Positions 17,589-25,651 of a stretch of DNA of 27,209 nt are shown piece by piece. Source of the DNA: an uncultured Phascolarctobacterium sp. (lineage in GTDB: Bacteria; Bacillota; Negativicutes; Acidaminococcales; Acidaminococcaceae); assembly GCA_949287345.1 (NCBI GenBank), contig CASEGD010000004.1:1-27209 (forward strand). Direction: 5' to 3'. Each line of letters opens with the position of its first letter. The stretch's first letter is position 1. The translations under genes and the position numbers were made by a program. The notes below the pieces were generated by a model. It saw only the letters and a list, made by a program, of their open reading frames with translations, made no database searches and was not told where the DNA came from.

Positions 17589-19044
17589 ATGGCTAATGAA
17601 GTTAGAGTAAGATTTGCGCCCAGTCCTACGCGCACGCAGCGCACTGTTTAACTGGCTGTTTGCCCGCAAAATGGGCGGCAAAATGATTCTGCGCATTGAG
17701 GATACCGACCTTGAGCGTTCCAGCCGCGAAAGCGAAGAAAACATTAAGGCTGCGTTGAAATGGCTGGGCATGAACTGGGACGAAGGTATTGACGTAGGCG
17801 GCGAAAACGGCCCTTACCGCCAGACCGAACGCCTTGACATTTACAAAAAATATACCGAAAAACTGCTGGCAGAAGGCAAAGCCTATTACTGCTACTGCAC
17901 TGATGAGGAATTGGAGGCTGAACGCCAGGCGCTGGTTGCCGAAGGCAAAATGCCGCGTTACATGGGCAAATGCCGCCACCTGACCCCGGAGCAGGTTGAA
18001 CAGTACAAAGCAGAAGGCAGAAAACCGACCGTGCGCTTTAAAGTGCCGGCCGACAAACAGATTTTAGTGCGCGACATGGTACGCGGCGACGTTGTGTTTG
18101 ATTCCAACGGCATCGGCGATTTCGTCATTGTTAAATCCGACGGCATCCCGACTTACAACTACGCCGTTGTTATCGACGACGCTTTAATGCACATCACCCA
18201 TGTTATCCGCGCCGAGGAGCATCTTTCCAACACTCCGCGCCAGTGCCTGATTTATGACGCGCTTGGCTTTGAGAAACCGACCTTCGGCCACATTTCCCTG
18301 ATTCTGGGCAAAGACCACACAAAAATGAGCAAACGCCACGGCGCAACTAGTGTTGACCAGTACCGTCAGCTGGGCTACCTGCCGGAAGCGATTGACAATT
18401 TCCTTGCGCTGCTGGGCTGGGCGCCGAACAGCGAGCAGGAAATTTTCAGCATGGACGAACTTGTTAAGGAGTTCAGCATGGACCATGTTGCCAAGAACCC
18501 TGCCGTATTCGATATCGACAAGCTGAACTGGATTAACCAGCATTATATGCGCAAATTAAGCCGCGATGAATTTTACGAAGCTGCCAAACCGCACATGGTT
18601 AAAAAAGGCTTCATCACCGGCGAAGAATTCGGCGACAAGCTGGAATGGCTGAAAGACGTTGTTGCCACCGCGCAGCAGCATGTATCCTACGCTGCCCAGG
18701 TACCGGACGACGTTGCCATGTACTTTACCGATAATTTTGATTTTGAAAACGACGACGCTAAAAACGTGCTGCTGGAAGAAACCGTGCCGCAGGTAATCCG
18801 CCTGCTGTTTGACAAGCTGCCGAAGCTGGAAGGGCTGGACGGCCCTTCCGTGAAGGCAACGTTTAAAGCAATCCAGAAGGAAACCAAGCTGGGCGGCAAA
18901 AACGTGTTCATGCCTATCCGCGTGGCGCTGACGGGCAACCAGCACGGACCGGAGCTTGCCGAAATGGTGCCGCTGCTGGGCCTTGCACGTACCGTAAGCC
19001 GCATTAAAAACAGCCTTGACAAGGTTGGCGTTCAGTTATATTAA
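17589..19044 (+). pseudogene. gltX: Glutamyl-tRNA synthetase gltX, frameshifted, HIGH motif missing
   Basis: GGAGG at 17574-17578 precedes an ATG at 17589 that reads MANEVRVRFAPSPT, the correct GltX start, but this frame stops at about 17650 after 20 codons. The remaining protein continues in another frame as ARSALFNWLFARKMGG through to the stop at 19044. It includes KMSKR in the class I catalytic loop and the anticodon-binding C-terminal domain. Between APSPT and ARSALF the family has G-x-LHIGG, including the HIGH-type ATP-binding motif. Only one base of the expected 21 remains, so about 20 bases are missing. The second frame could start only at a TTG (17614), which would give a synthetase without HIGH. 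Charging tRNA-Glu is essential, so a sequencing or assembly error, or another copy elsewhere, is more likely than a true loss. First gene of a translation operon. Confidence 0.85.
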
Positions 19045-19056
19045 GGAGCAATTACC

Positions 19057-20499
19057 ATGGCTATTAAGGTTTATAATACGCTCACCAAAAAGAAAGAAGA
19101 ATTTGTACCGCTGCACCCCGGCAAAGCCTATATGTATGTGTGCGGCATTACGCCGTACAACAACCCGCATATCGGCAACGCGCGCCCCTTTGTAACATGG
19201 GACGTAATCCGCCGCTTTTTGGAGCATGAAGGTTATGACGTGCTGCATGTGCAGAACTTTACCGATGTTGACGACAAAATCATCAACGCCGCCAATAAGG
19301 AAGGCGTGGCGTGGAGCGACATCTGCGGACGCTATATCGACGTTTACTTTAAGGAAATGGATATGCTGAATATCCGCCGCGCGCATGTTTACCCGCGCGT
19401 TTCCGAGCATATGCCGGAAATTATTAACGTGGTGCAGACCCTTATCGACAAGGGCTATGCTTACGAAATGGACGGCGATGTTTATTACAGCGTGGAAAAA
19501 TTTGACCGTTACGGCGAACTGTCCGGCCGCAAGCTGGAAGACATGATGGCGGGCGCGCGCGTCGACGTTAACGACAAAAAACACAACCCGTTTGACTTTG
19601 CGCTGTGGAAGGCCGCCAAACCGGGCGAACCGTACTGGGAAAGCCCGTGGGGCAAAGGCCGTCCGGGCTGGCATATCGAATGCTCTGCCATGAGCATGAA
19701 ATATCTGGGCGAAAGCTTTGATTTCCACGGCGGCGGCAGCGATTTGATTTTCCCGCACCACGAAAACGAAATTGCCCAGTCCGAAGGCTGCACCGGTGTG
19801 CATCCGTTTGTGCGCTACTGGCTGCATAACGGCTTTATCACCGTTAACGAAGAAAAAATGTCCAAATCTTTGGGCAACTTCTTTACCGTCAGCGATATTC
19901 TGGCGCATTTTGATGCGGAAACCCTGCGTTTCTTCATCGTTTCCACGCATTACCGCAGCCCGCTGGATTTCAGCGATGAGCGCCTGACCGAAGCACAGCG
20001 CAGCCTTGCCCGCCTGAAAAACGCACAGGACAATTTAAAAGAGCTGGCGCAGATGATCAGCGGTGGTGCTACGGAAACCAGCAAGCCGCTGTATGAAAAA
20101 ATCAGCGCCATGCGCGAAGGCTTTATGGAAGCTATGCGCGACGACTTTAATACTGCCCTTGCCATCAGTTTTATGTTTGAACTGGGCAAGGAAATCAATA
20201 TTTACCATCAGCATGTTTCCGCAGGCGGCGAAAAGCCGGACGGCAAACTGGTAAGCATTATGCAGGATGTGTTTGCAGAGTTCTGCAGCATTATCGGCGT
20301 TCTGGAAAACAATGCCCAGCCCGCCGCTCAGGCAGATGCAGGCCTTGAGGACCAGCTGATTGAAACGATTGTAAACCTGCGCCAGGAAGCACGCGCTGCC
20401 AAAAATTACGCACAGGCTGACGCTTTACGCAACAAGCTGGCAGAACTCGGCGTTGTGCTGGAAGATACCCCGCAGGGTGTACGGTGGAAGAAACAGTGA
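19057..20499 (+). CDS. cysS: Cysteinyl-tRNA synthetase
   Basis: At 480 residues this is a full-length class I synthetase. The HIGH-type motif is HIGN at 38-41, the first zinc ligand is C29 in YVCGITPYN, and the second signature is KMSKS at 267-271. The tRNA-acceptor region includes WHIECSAMS and HHENEIAQSEG, which supply the other zinc ligands. The C-terminal helical domain (from about 340) ends in a short basic tail. It charges tRNA-Cys in the cytoplasm. It follows gltX by 12 bases with AAGGAG as ribosome site, and its 3' end overlaps the next gene by 16 bases. The gltX-cysS-mrnC order is typical of Firmicutes. Confidence 0.97.
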   Translation: MAIKVYNTLTKKKEEFVPLHPGKAYMYVCGITPYNNPHIGNARPFVTWDVIRRFLEHEGYDVLHVQNFTDVDDKIINAANKEGVAWSDICGRYIDVYFKEMDMLNIRRAHVYPRVSEHMPEIINVVQTLIDKGYAYEMDGDVYYSVEKFDRYGELSGRKLEDMMAGARVDVNDKKHNPFDFALWKAAKPGEPYWESPWGKGRPGWHIECSAMSMKYLGESFDFHGGGSDLIFPHHENEIAQSEGCTGVHPFVRYWLHNGFITVNEEKMSKSLGNFFTVSDILAHFDAETLRFFIVSTHYRSPLDFSDERLTEAQRSLARLKNAQDNLKELAQMISGGATETSKPLYEKISAMREGFMEAMRDDFNTALAISFMFELGKEINIYHQHVSAGGEKPDGKLVSIMQDVFAEFCSIIGVLENNAQPAAQADAGLEDQLIETIVNLRQEARAAKNYAQADALRNKLAELGVVLEDTPQGVRWKKQ

Positions 20500-20951
20500 A
20501 GTTTGAACAGTATAAATTAGTTAAACAACATGCTCTGGCAGCCCTGGAGGCTGCCGGAACTGCTTTACCGGACGCAGATAAGCTGAACCCGGTTTTACTG
20601 GCGTACATCGGCGACGTTGTGTTCTCGCTGTACGTGCGCTTACGCTTTCTGGCGGCGTCCAGCCATATCCGCGTGATACATGATTTCAGCTCCAAAGCCG
20701 TATCGGCAGTGTGCCAGGCCAAAGCGCTGGAAGCACTGAAAGACACGCTGACGGAAGAAGAAATGACCGTCGTTAAACGCGGGCGCAACACCAAATCAAC
20801 GGTGCCCAAAAGCGCCAGTGTGCATGAATACCGCATGAGCACGGCGTTTGAAGCGTTGATTGGCTGGCTGTTCCTGCGCGAGGATGAGGAGCGTCTGGAA
20901 GAAATTTTGGATAAAGCTTTTGCTATAATACTTGAAGGTTTGAAAAAATGA
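20484..20951 (+). CDS. mrnC: Mini-ribonuclease III
   Basis: The 155 residues form a single RNase III catalytic domain without a double-stranded-RNA-binding domain, which is the definition of Mini-III. The signature NPVLLAYIGDVVFSLYVR holds the catalytic acidic residue (D in IGD), and a second acidic cluster lies in FEALIGWLFLREDEERLEE. In Bacillus, Mini-III trims the ends of 23S rRNA precursor. The gene overlaps the 3' end of cysS. Two GTG starts are possible, 20484 and 20496. The second lies well behind GGTGG and gives MKFEQYKLV, so the true start is uncertain by four codons. Confidence 0.92.
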   Translation: MEETVKFEQYKLVKQHALAALEAAGTALPDADKLNPVLLAYIGDVVFSLYVRLRFLAASSHIRVIHDFSSKAVSAVCQAKALEALKDTLTEEEMTVVKRGRNTKSTVPKSASVHEYRMSTAFEALIGWLFLREDEERLEEILDKAFAIILEGLKK

Positions 20952-20960
20952 GGTAAAAAA

Positions 20961-21659
20961 ATGCAGGTAAAATTACTGAGGCATACGCCGGAACCCGAAA
21001 AGACCGTTGCCATGAGCGCGCGCCTTTGCTATTCGCCTATCGGCGCGGCGCAGCTGGAAGAAAAAATTTCTGACGAACAGGCTGCAACACTTGTGCGCAA
21101 GCTTGTTTCCATGGGGCATTTTTCCACTTTGGAACATGTAACCTTTACCTTTGCGATTGAAGGCGTTTCGCGCGTGTTGACGCATCAGCTGGTGCGCCAC
21201 CGCATTGCGTCGTATTCGCAGCAGTCGCAGCGTTATGTTAAAGAGCATAACTTTGAAACCATCATGCCGCCGAGCATCGCCGCAAGGCCGGAAGCCAAAG
21301 CGGAGTTTGAGGCGCTGATGCAGAAATTGCAGGATACCTACAACAAATTTACGGAAATGGGCATCCCGGCGGAGGACGCGCGTTATGTGCTGCCCAACGC
21401 TGCGGAAACCAAAATCGTCTGCACTTTTAACGCACGCTCGCTGCTGAACTTTTTCAGCCTGCGCTGCTGCATGCGTGCCCAGTGGGAAATCCGCGCGCTG
21501 GCGGAGGCGATGCTGGCAGAATGCAAACGTGTTGCGCCGGTAATTTTTGAAAACGCCGGCCCGACCTGCGTAAGCGAGGGCATTTGCCGCGAAGGCGCGA
21601 TGAGCTGCGGCCGCCTTGCCGCTATTTTAAAGGCGAAGGAAGCTGCCAAAAAGCAGTAA
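20961..21659 (+). CDS. thyX: FAD-dependent thymidylate synthase
   Basis: The 232 residues carry the ThyX motif RHR-x7-S: R79-H80-R81 through S89 in [16 protein letters not shown] substrate-binding arginine region is seen in [14 protein letters not shown]. The enzyme makes dTMP from dUMP using methylene-tetrahydrofolate and FAD, and is unrelated to ThyA. It starts nine bases after mrnC and is followed closely by rlmB, as in many Firmicutes of this gene order. No thyA is seen in the window. Confidence 0.96.
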   Translation: MQVKLLRHTPEPEKTVAMSARLCYSPIGAAQLEEKISDEQAATLVRKLVSMGHFSTLEHVTFTFAIEGVSRVLTHQLVRHRIASYSQQSQRYVKEHNFETIMPPSIAARPEAKAEFEALMQKLQDTYNKFTEMGIPAEDARYVLPNAAETKIVCTFNARSLLNFFSLRCCMRAQWEIRALAEAMLAECKRVAPVIFENAGPTCVSEGICREGAMSCGRLAAILKAKEAAKKQ

Positions 21660-21670
21660 CGGTGAGCGCG

Positions 21671-22417
21671 ATGAAGGAAGAATTTATTGCCGGAAGGAAC
21701 CCCGTGACGGAAGCCCTGCGCAGCGGACGCGCGCTGAACAAAATTATGGTGCAGGACGGCGCAAAGGGTGTTACGGAAATTATTGCCGCCGCCAAAGCAA
21801 GAAACGTGGCGGTGGAATTTGTAAAAAGCGATAAGCTGGACAAGCTGGCTCAGGGTGTGCGCCATCAGGGCGTGGTGGCTTATGCCGCGCCGGTGGCATT
21901 TAAAACGCTGGAGGACGCACTGAAAAAAGCTGCGGCTAAAAACGAAGCGCCGTTTTTGCTGCTGCTGGACGAATTGCAGGACCCGCAGAACCTTGGCGCT
22001 ATAATCCGCACGGCGGACGCCGCTGGCGTGCATGGTATTTTGTTGCCCAAACGCCGCAGTTGCCCGCTGAACGCCGTTGTTGCCAAAATATCGGCCGGTG
22101 CGGTGGAATATGTGCCGGTTATCCAAATCGGCAACATTGTGCAGCAGCTTGAAGATTTGAAAAAGCAGGGCTTTTGGGTTGCCGGTGCCGATATGGACGG
22201 CGAGCCTTACACCAAAGCTAATTTAACCGGTCCGCTGGTGCTGGTCGTCGGCGCGGAAGGCAAAGGGCTGGGCAGGCTTGTTAAGGAACACTGCGATATT
22301 ATCGTCAGCCTGCCGATGCAGGGCGGCGTAAATTCGCTGAACGCTGCGGCAGCCGGTGCTGTTTTAATGTACGAGGTTGTGCGTCAGCGCGGTTTAGAGG
22401 CACAGAAAAATGCGTGA
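21671..22417 (+). CDS. rlmB: 23S rRNA (guanosine-2'-O-)-methyltransferase RlmB / TrmH family
   Basis: The 248 residues comprise an N-terminal L30e-like RNA-binding domain (MKEEFIAGRNPVTEALRSG) and a SPOUT methyltransferase domain. Motifs are DPQNLGAIIRTADAAG with the catalytic region, VVGAEGKGLG, and the knot-forming VNSLNAAAAGAVLMYE. RlmB methylates the ribose of a G in domain V of 23S rRNA. The ATG at 21671 is preferred because it gives the usual N-terminus and has GGTGAG just ahead; in-frame codons extend into thyX but add no conserved sequence. Its stop overlaps the next gene by eight bases. Confidence 0.93.
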   Translation: MKEEFIAGRNPVTEALRSGRALNKIMVQDGAKGVTEIIAAAKARNVAVEFVKSDKLDKLAQGVRHQGVVAYAAPVAFKTLEDALKKAAAKNEAPFLLLLDELQDPQNLGAIIRTADAAGVHGILLPKRRSCPLNAVVAKISAGAVEYVPVIQIGNIVQQLEDLKKQGFWVAGADMDGEPYTKANLTGPLVLVVGAEGKGLGRLVKEHCDIIVSLPMQGGVNSLNAAAAGAVLMYEVVRQRGLEAQKNA

Positions 22418-22898
22418 GTGGCTGATTGTTGACGGATACAATGTAATAAACAGTTGGACGGATTTTGCCAAGCTGCGCAAGGATAACCTTGAGCATGCCC
22501 GCGATTTGCTGCGCGAAAAAATTTTGGAGTACGCCGTGTTTAAAGGCTACAGCGGGCTGCTTGTTTTTGACGCGCAGGAGGTACAGGGCAGCGCCGAAGA
22601 AGAAAATTACGGCGCGGTAACCGTTATTTACACCGACGAAGGCGAAACGGCGGATTCGTGGATTGAACGCAAAACCTACGAGTTTGTAGTTACCAGTGAC
22701 TACGCCGAACAGATAAACATTCTGGGCAGCGGCGCTTACCGCATATCCGCCCGCGAATTTAAAGAAGAATACAGGCGCGCCAAAAAGCAGATTGAAGAAA
22801 AAGTGCACGCCACCGCAAGCGGCACAGGCCGCAACGAGCTGGGCGGGCGGCTGCACGAGCATGTACGCGCGCATTTTGAAAAGCTGCGCCGCCGGTAA
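22410..22898 (+). CDS. yacP: NYN (PIN-like) domain protein YacP/Rae1
   Basis: The 162 residues open with REWLIVDGYNVINSW, the N-terminal acidic motif of the NYN nuclease fold. Further conserved features are LLVFDAQEVQGS, VTVIYTDEGETADSWIE and the late acidic VVTSDYAEQ. Bacillus YacP (Rae1) is a ribosome-associated endoribonuclease that cuts mRNA in the A site. The basic C-terminus (REFKEEYRRAKKQIEEK) could contact RNA. It overlaps rlmB by eight bases and ends the operon, followed directly by the sigH promoter without a visible terminator. Confidence 0.9.
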   Translation: MREWLIVDGYNVINSWTDFAKLRKDNLEHARDLLREKILEYAVFKGYSGLLVFDAQEVQGSAEEENYGAVTVIYTDEGETADSWIERKTYEFVVTSDYAEQINILGSGAYRISAREFKEEYRRAKKQIEEKVHATASGTGRNELGGRLHEHVRAHFEKLRRR

Positions 22899-22899
22899 T

Positions 22900-22928
22900 T
22901 TGACGCAGCGGCAAATATTTATTATAAT
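22900..22928 (+). promoter_or_regulatory. sigH promoter
   Basis: TTGACG (22900-22905), a 17-base spacer and TATAAT (22923-22928) lie right after the yacP stop codon and about 57 bases before the sigH start. Confidence 0.85.
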
Positions 22929-22984
22929 TACAATACACTACATTTTTATAAAGTTTTAAAAAGAAATAAACGGAGGGCGTTCAG

Positions 22985-23725
22985 ATGAGCGCAGAAACAC
23001 CGACAAATCCATACAGCGCTTTTGAGAACATGACCGACGAGGAAGTTGTTGCAAAAGCCAAGGAAGATAATGTGCTGGCTCAGGAATACCTGCTGCACAA
23101 ATACCGTAAATTTGTGCGCGCCAAAGCCAGAAGTTACTTTTTAATCGGCGCGGAACGCGAGGACATCATCCAGGAAGGCATGATCGGCCTTTATAAAGCA
23201 ATCCGCGATTTTAAGGGGGACAAACTGTCCAGCTTCCGCGCTTTCGCGGAGCTGTGCGTTACAAGGCAGATTATTACTGCCATTAAAACGGCGACGCGCC
23301 AGAAGCATATACCGCTTAATTCCTACGTGTCGCTCAACAAGCCGATATACGAAGAAGATTCAGACCGCACCCTGATGGACGTTGTCAGCGGCGTCAAGGT
23401 TGCCAATCCGGAGGATATGATTATCAGCCGCGAGGAATTTGTCGATATCGAAAACAAAATGAATAACATCTTAAGCGACCTTGAATGGCGCGTGCTGATA
23501 AGCTATCTGGACGGCAAATCCTATCAGGAAATTGCCAAAGAGCTTGACCGTCATATCAAGTCGATTGACAACGCTTTGCAGAGGGTAAAACGCAAGCTGG
23601 AAAAATATATCGCCACCGAAGGCAGCGCTACTGATTTAAACAGCGTTTACAGCGGGCTTCTGGCGATGGACCCCAGCGAACGCTTTGCCAGCCGCGATTT
23701 GCGCGACGGCAGCGCCAGACGCTGA
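22985..23725 (+). CDS. sigH: RNA polymerase sigma factor SigH (sigma-30 type)
   Basis: The 246 residues include a typical sigma region 2 (KYRKFVRAKARSYFLIG, REDIIQEGMIGLYKAIRDF and FAELCVTRQIITAIKTATRQ) and region 4 (LSDLEWRVLISYLDGKSYQEIAKEL, HIKSIDNALQRVKRKLEKY). The pattern matches Bacillus SigH closely over its whole length. In Bacillus SigH controls early sporulation and competence. In non-sporulating relatives its targets are unclear, and the sequence gives no clue here. A tail of about 30 residues (from ATEGSATDLN to the end) extends past the Bacillus protein. GGAGGG precedes the ATG. A strong terminator follows, and rpmG-secE-nusG, the usual next genes, are absent. Confidence 0.95.
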   Translation: MSAETPTNPYSAFENMTDEEVVAKAKEDNVLAQEYLLHKYRKFVRAKARSYFLIGAEREDIIQEGMIGLYKAIRDFKGDKLSSFRAFAELCVTRQIITAIKTATRQKHIPLNSYVSLNKPIYEEDSDRTLMDVVSGVKVANPEDMIISREEFVDIENKMNNILSDLEWRVLISYLDGKSYQEIAKELDRHIKSIDNALQRVKRKLEKYIATEGSATDLNSVYSGLLAMDPSERFASRDLRDGSARR

Positions 23726-23751
23726 TTTAAAGCGTTAACATTGAAACAGAA

Positions 23752-23793
23752 AATAGCATCGTTTAGAAATTTCTGAATGATGTTATTTTTTTT
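23752..23793 (+). terminator. Intrinsic terminator of sigH
   Basis: An 18-base stem-arm AATAGCATC...AGAAA (23752-23769) pairs with the next 18 bases (23770-23787) using three G-T wobbles, and six T residues follow. The hairpin lies 27 bases after the sigH stop. Confidence 0.88.
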
Positions 23794-23871
23794 AGAGGAT
23801 TTTGGGCTTTAACAGCGAATATGTTTTTTACAAAGTAAAAAGTCCGTAAAGTTTAAGGGAGGTAACTGAAA

Positions 23872-24333
23872 ATGAATCAGGTAGAGGAATTTGAAAAAGT
23901 AGTAGAGGAAGCTAAATCCAAACCGGTGAAGGTTGTTGTCGTTACCGGCAAACCGGGCAGCGGCAAAAGTAAAGTTTTAAGGGAAGCAGCCGAAGACAAA
24001 AAGTGGGATTATATCGACTGCCGTCTTTTAATTACCGAACAGTTTTTGGAAATTCCTCCCGCGGAACGCAGGGATAAGGCAGCAGCAATGATGAGCGAAA
24101 TTCTGGATACTTATGATGCGGAAGTTATCATGCTGGACCGCCTGCAAACTTTGTTTGTGCCCGTGTTCCATATAGATATTGCCGACCTCTTGGCAAAACT
24201 CAGCGAAAAATATGTTATCGTAACGGCATGGCCGGGATATATGGAAGACGGCAAACTCTGCTATGACAAGTTTGACGGCACCGAGTCCATCCGTATCAGC
24301 GCCGAGGGCTTTACCCTCTGGAATGTAGATTAA
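23872..24333 (+). CDS. brxF: P-loop NTPase resembling the BREX-3 protein BrxF
   Basis: The 153 residues have a short N-terminal helix, then Walker A GKPGSGKSK (26-34, K32) and a Walker B-like strand VIMLDRLQTLF with D89. A conserved-looking segment VIVTAWPGYMEDGKLCY (about 115-131) sits near the C-terminus. This layout, and the AWPG...DG segment in particular, matches my recollection of BrxF, a small ATPase of type 3 BREX phage-defence systems. No other BREX component (PglZ, BrxA, BrxC, methylase) lies in this window. The gene has its own GGGAGG ribosome site, a host-like codon choice, and pfkA follows after 31 bases, so they may share a transcript. No convincing promoter is visible. Function here is unknown. 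The family call is from memory and should be treated as likely, not proven. Confidence 0.7.
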   Translation: MNQVEEFEKVVEEAKSKPVKVVVVTGKPGSGKSKVLREAAEDKKWDYIDCRLLITEQFLEIPPAERRDKAAAMMSEILDTYDAEVIMLDRLQTLFVPVFHIDIADLLAKLSEKYVIVTAWPGYMEDGKLCYDKFDGTESIRISAEGFTLWNVD

Positions 24334-24364
24334 TAACGGTTTTATACCCGGTGAGGGGGTTATC

Positions 24365-25459
24365 ATGGCACAGGCAAAAGGACGATTGGCAGTGCTTACG
24401 GGCGGCGGCGACTGCCCGGGATTGAACGCGGTTATCAGAGCGGTTGTAAAGACAGCACTTAAGAACGGTTACGAGATTTATGGTATAGAGAACGGATTCA
24501 ATGGTTTGATTACCGGAACTATGAAACTGATGGATTACCAGTCTGTATCAGGGATCCTTCCACGAGGAGGGACGATCTTAGGAACGACTAACCGTGATAA
24601 CCCCTTTCACTTTGCCGTGGAAGAAAACGGCAAATATGTCTTTTATGATAAGCGTGAAGAAGTAGTTAAAAATCTGCGCGACAGGCAGATTGAAGCGCTT
24701 GTGGTTATTGGCGGGGATGGCAGCCTCAACATCGCGGCAAAGCTTGCTGCGGAATGCAATGTTAATGTGGTGGGAGTGCCCAAGACGATTGACAACGATT
24801 TGCAGTGTACGGAACGTACATTCGGTTTCGATACTGCAATGGCGATGGCAACAGAAGCATTGGACAGGCTGCATACCACGGCGGAATCACATCACCGCGT
24901 AATGGCGCTTGAAGTTATGGGCCGTTACGCCGGCTGGATTGCCCTACATTCAGGAATTGCGGGCGGAGCCGATGTGATTTTGCTTCCGGAAATCCCGTAC
25001 GATATAAATTCCGTGCTGCGTAAGATTGAAGAACGCAGAAACAGCGGTAAAAAGTTCAGTATTATTGTTGTGGCTGAAGGTGCGAAACCGATCGGAGGTG
25101 AGCTGTCCGTAGCCAGAGTAGTTGAAGGAAGCTTCGAGCCGCTCCGTCTTGGCGGCGCAGGCGAAAAGCTCGTACGTGAAATTGAAGAACGGACAGGAAT
25201 TGAATCGCGGTGTACAGTATTAGGTTATTTACAGCGCGGCGGATCGCCTACAGCGTTTGACAGGGTGCTTTCCACCCGCTACGGTGTAGCAGCAGCCGAA
25301 GCTTGCATACGCAAGGAATACAACGTAATGGTGTCACTGCAAGGCGACAGAATTGTAACGGAACCTATTGCTAAGGTTGCCTCTAAACCACGGTTAGTCC
25401 CGTTAGACAGTGAGATTATACGCACAGGCAGACAAATGGGTTTATGTTTTGGTGACTGA
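24365..25459 (+). CDS. pfkA: 6-phosphofructokinase (PFK, mixed-substrate group III type)
   Basis: The 364 residues form a glycolytic PFK that phosphorylates fructose 6-phosphate. The phosphate-donor motif GGDGS has G119 at the place of E. coli G104, which favours ATP. The next motif is PKTIDND with K140 and catalytic D143. Lysine at this place is the PPi-PFK and group III feature, where E. coli has glycine. Other PFK signatures are GGGDCPGLN, MGRYAGW and GGSPTAFDR. ATP is therefore the likely donor, with some doubt. The length fits group III enzymes better than the 320-residue bacterial type. Codon use (more GGA, CGA, AGA, CCA and ATA, especially at the 5' end) differs from the neighbours, a possible sign of transfer. 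GAGGGGG precedes the ATG. Confidence 0.93.
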   Translation: MAQAKGRLAVLTGGGDCPGLNAVIRAVVKTALKNGYEIYGIENGFNGLITGTMKLMDYQSVSGILPRGGTILGTTNRDNPFHFAVEENGKYVFYDKREEVVKNLRDRQIEALVVIGGDGSLNIAAKLAAECNVNVVGVPKTIDNDLQCTERTFGFDTAMAMATEALDRLHTTAESHHRVMALEVMGRYAGWIALHSGIAGGADVILLPEIPYDINSVLRKIEERRNSGKKFSIIVVAEGAKPIGGELSVARVVEGSFEPLRLGGAGEKLVREIEERTGIESRCTVLGYLQRGGSPTAFDRVLSTRYGVAAAEACIRKEYNVMVSLQGDRIVTEPIAKVASKPRLVPLDSEIIRTGRQMGLCFGD

Positions 25460-25500
25460 AGCTTCGTAAAACGGATTATTCAGCGGCAACGATATACAAG

Positions 25501-25533
25501 GGCAGCGGTTTGGACGCCGCTGCCTTTACTTTT
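25501..25533 (+). terminator. Intrinsic terminator after pfkA
   Basis: GGCAGCGG (25501-25508) pairs with CCGCTGCC (25517-25524) and is followed by an interrupted T-rich run (TTTACTTTT). Confidence 0.78.
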
Positions 25534-25575
25534 GCCTTTTTAAGGTTCATTTAATGTTGGTGTTTTATATTTTTG

Positions 25576-25604
25576 TTGGCGAAATGTAAAAAGCATAGTA
25601 TAAT
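25576..25604 (+). promoter_or_regulatory. uppP promoter
   Basis: TTGGCG (25576-25581), a 17-base spacer and TATAAT (25599-25604) lie 48 bases before the uppP start codon. Confidence 0.78.
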
Positions 25605-25651
25605 GAAACAGAATATGCAACTAAAGCCTTAAAGGCAGAAAGCAGAGGACT

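Noticed and set aside
17614..17640. TTG at 17614 as a true start of gltX
   Set aside because: It would give a synthetase lacking the whole ATP-binding HIGH segment, and the proper start with ribosome site lies at 17589 in another frame.
23794..23871. Promoter for the BrxF-like gene (TTTACA at 23827-23832 with TAAAGT at 23847-23852)
   Set aside because: The spacer is only 14 bases, and no alternative -10 at 16-18 bases is convincing.
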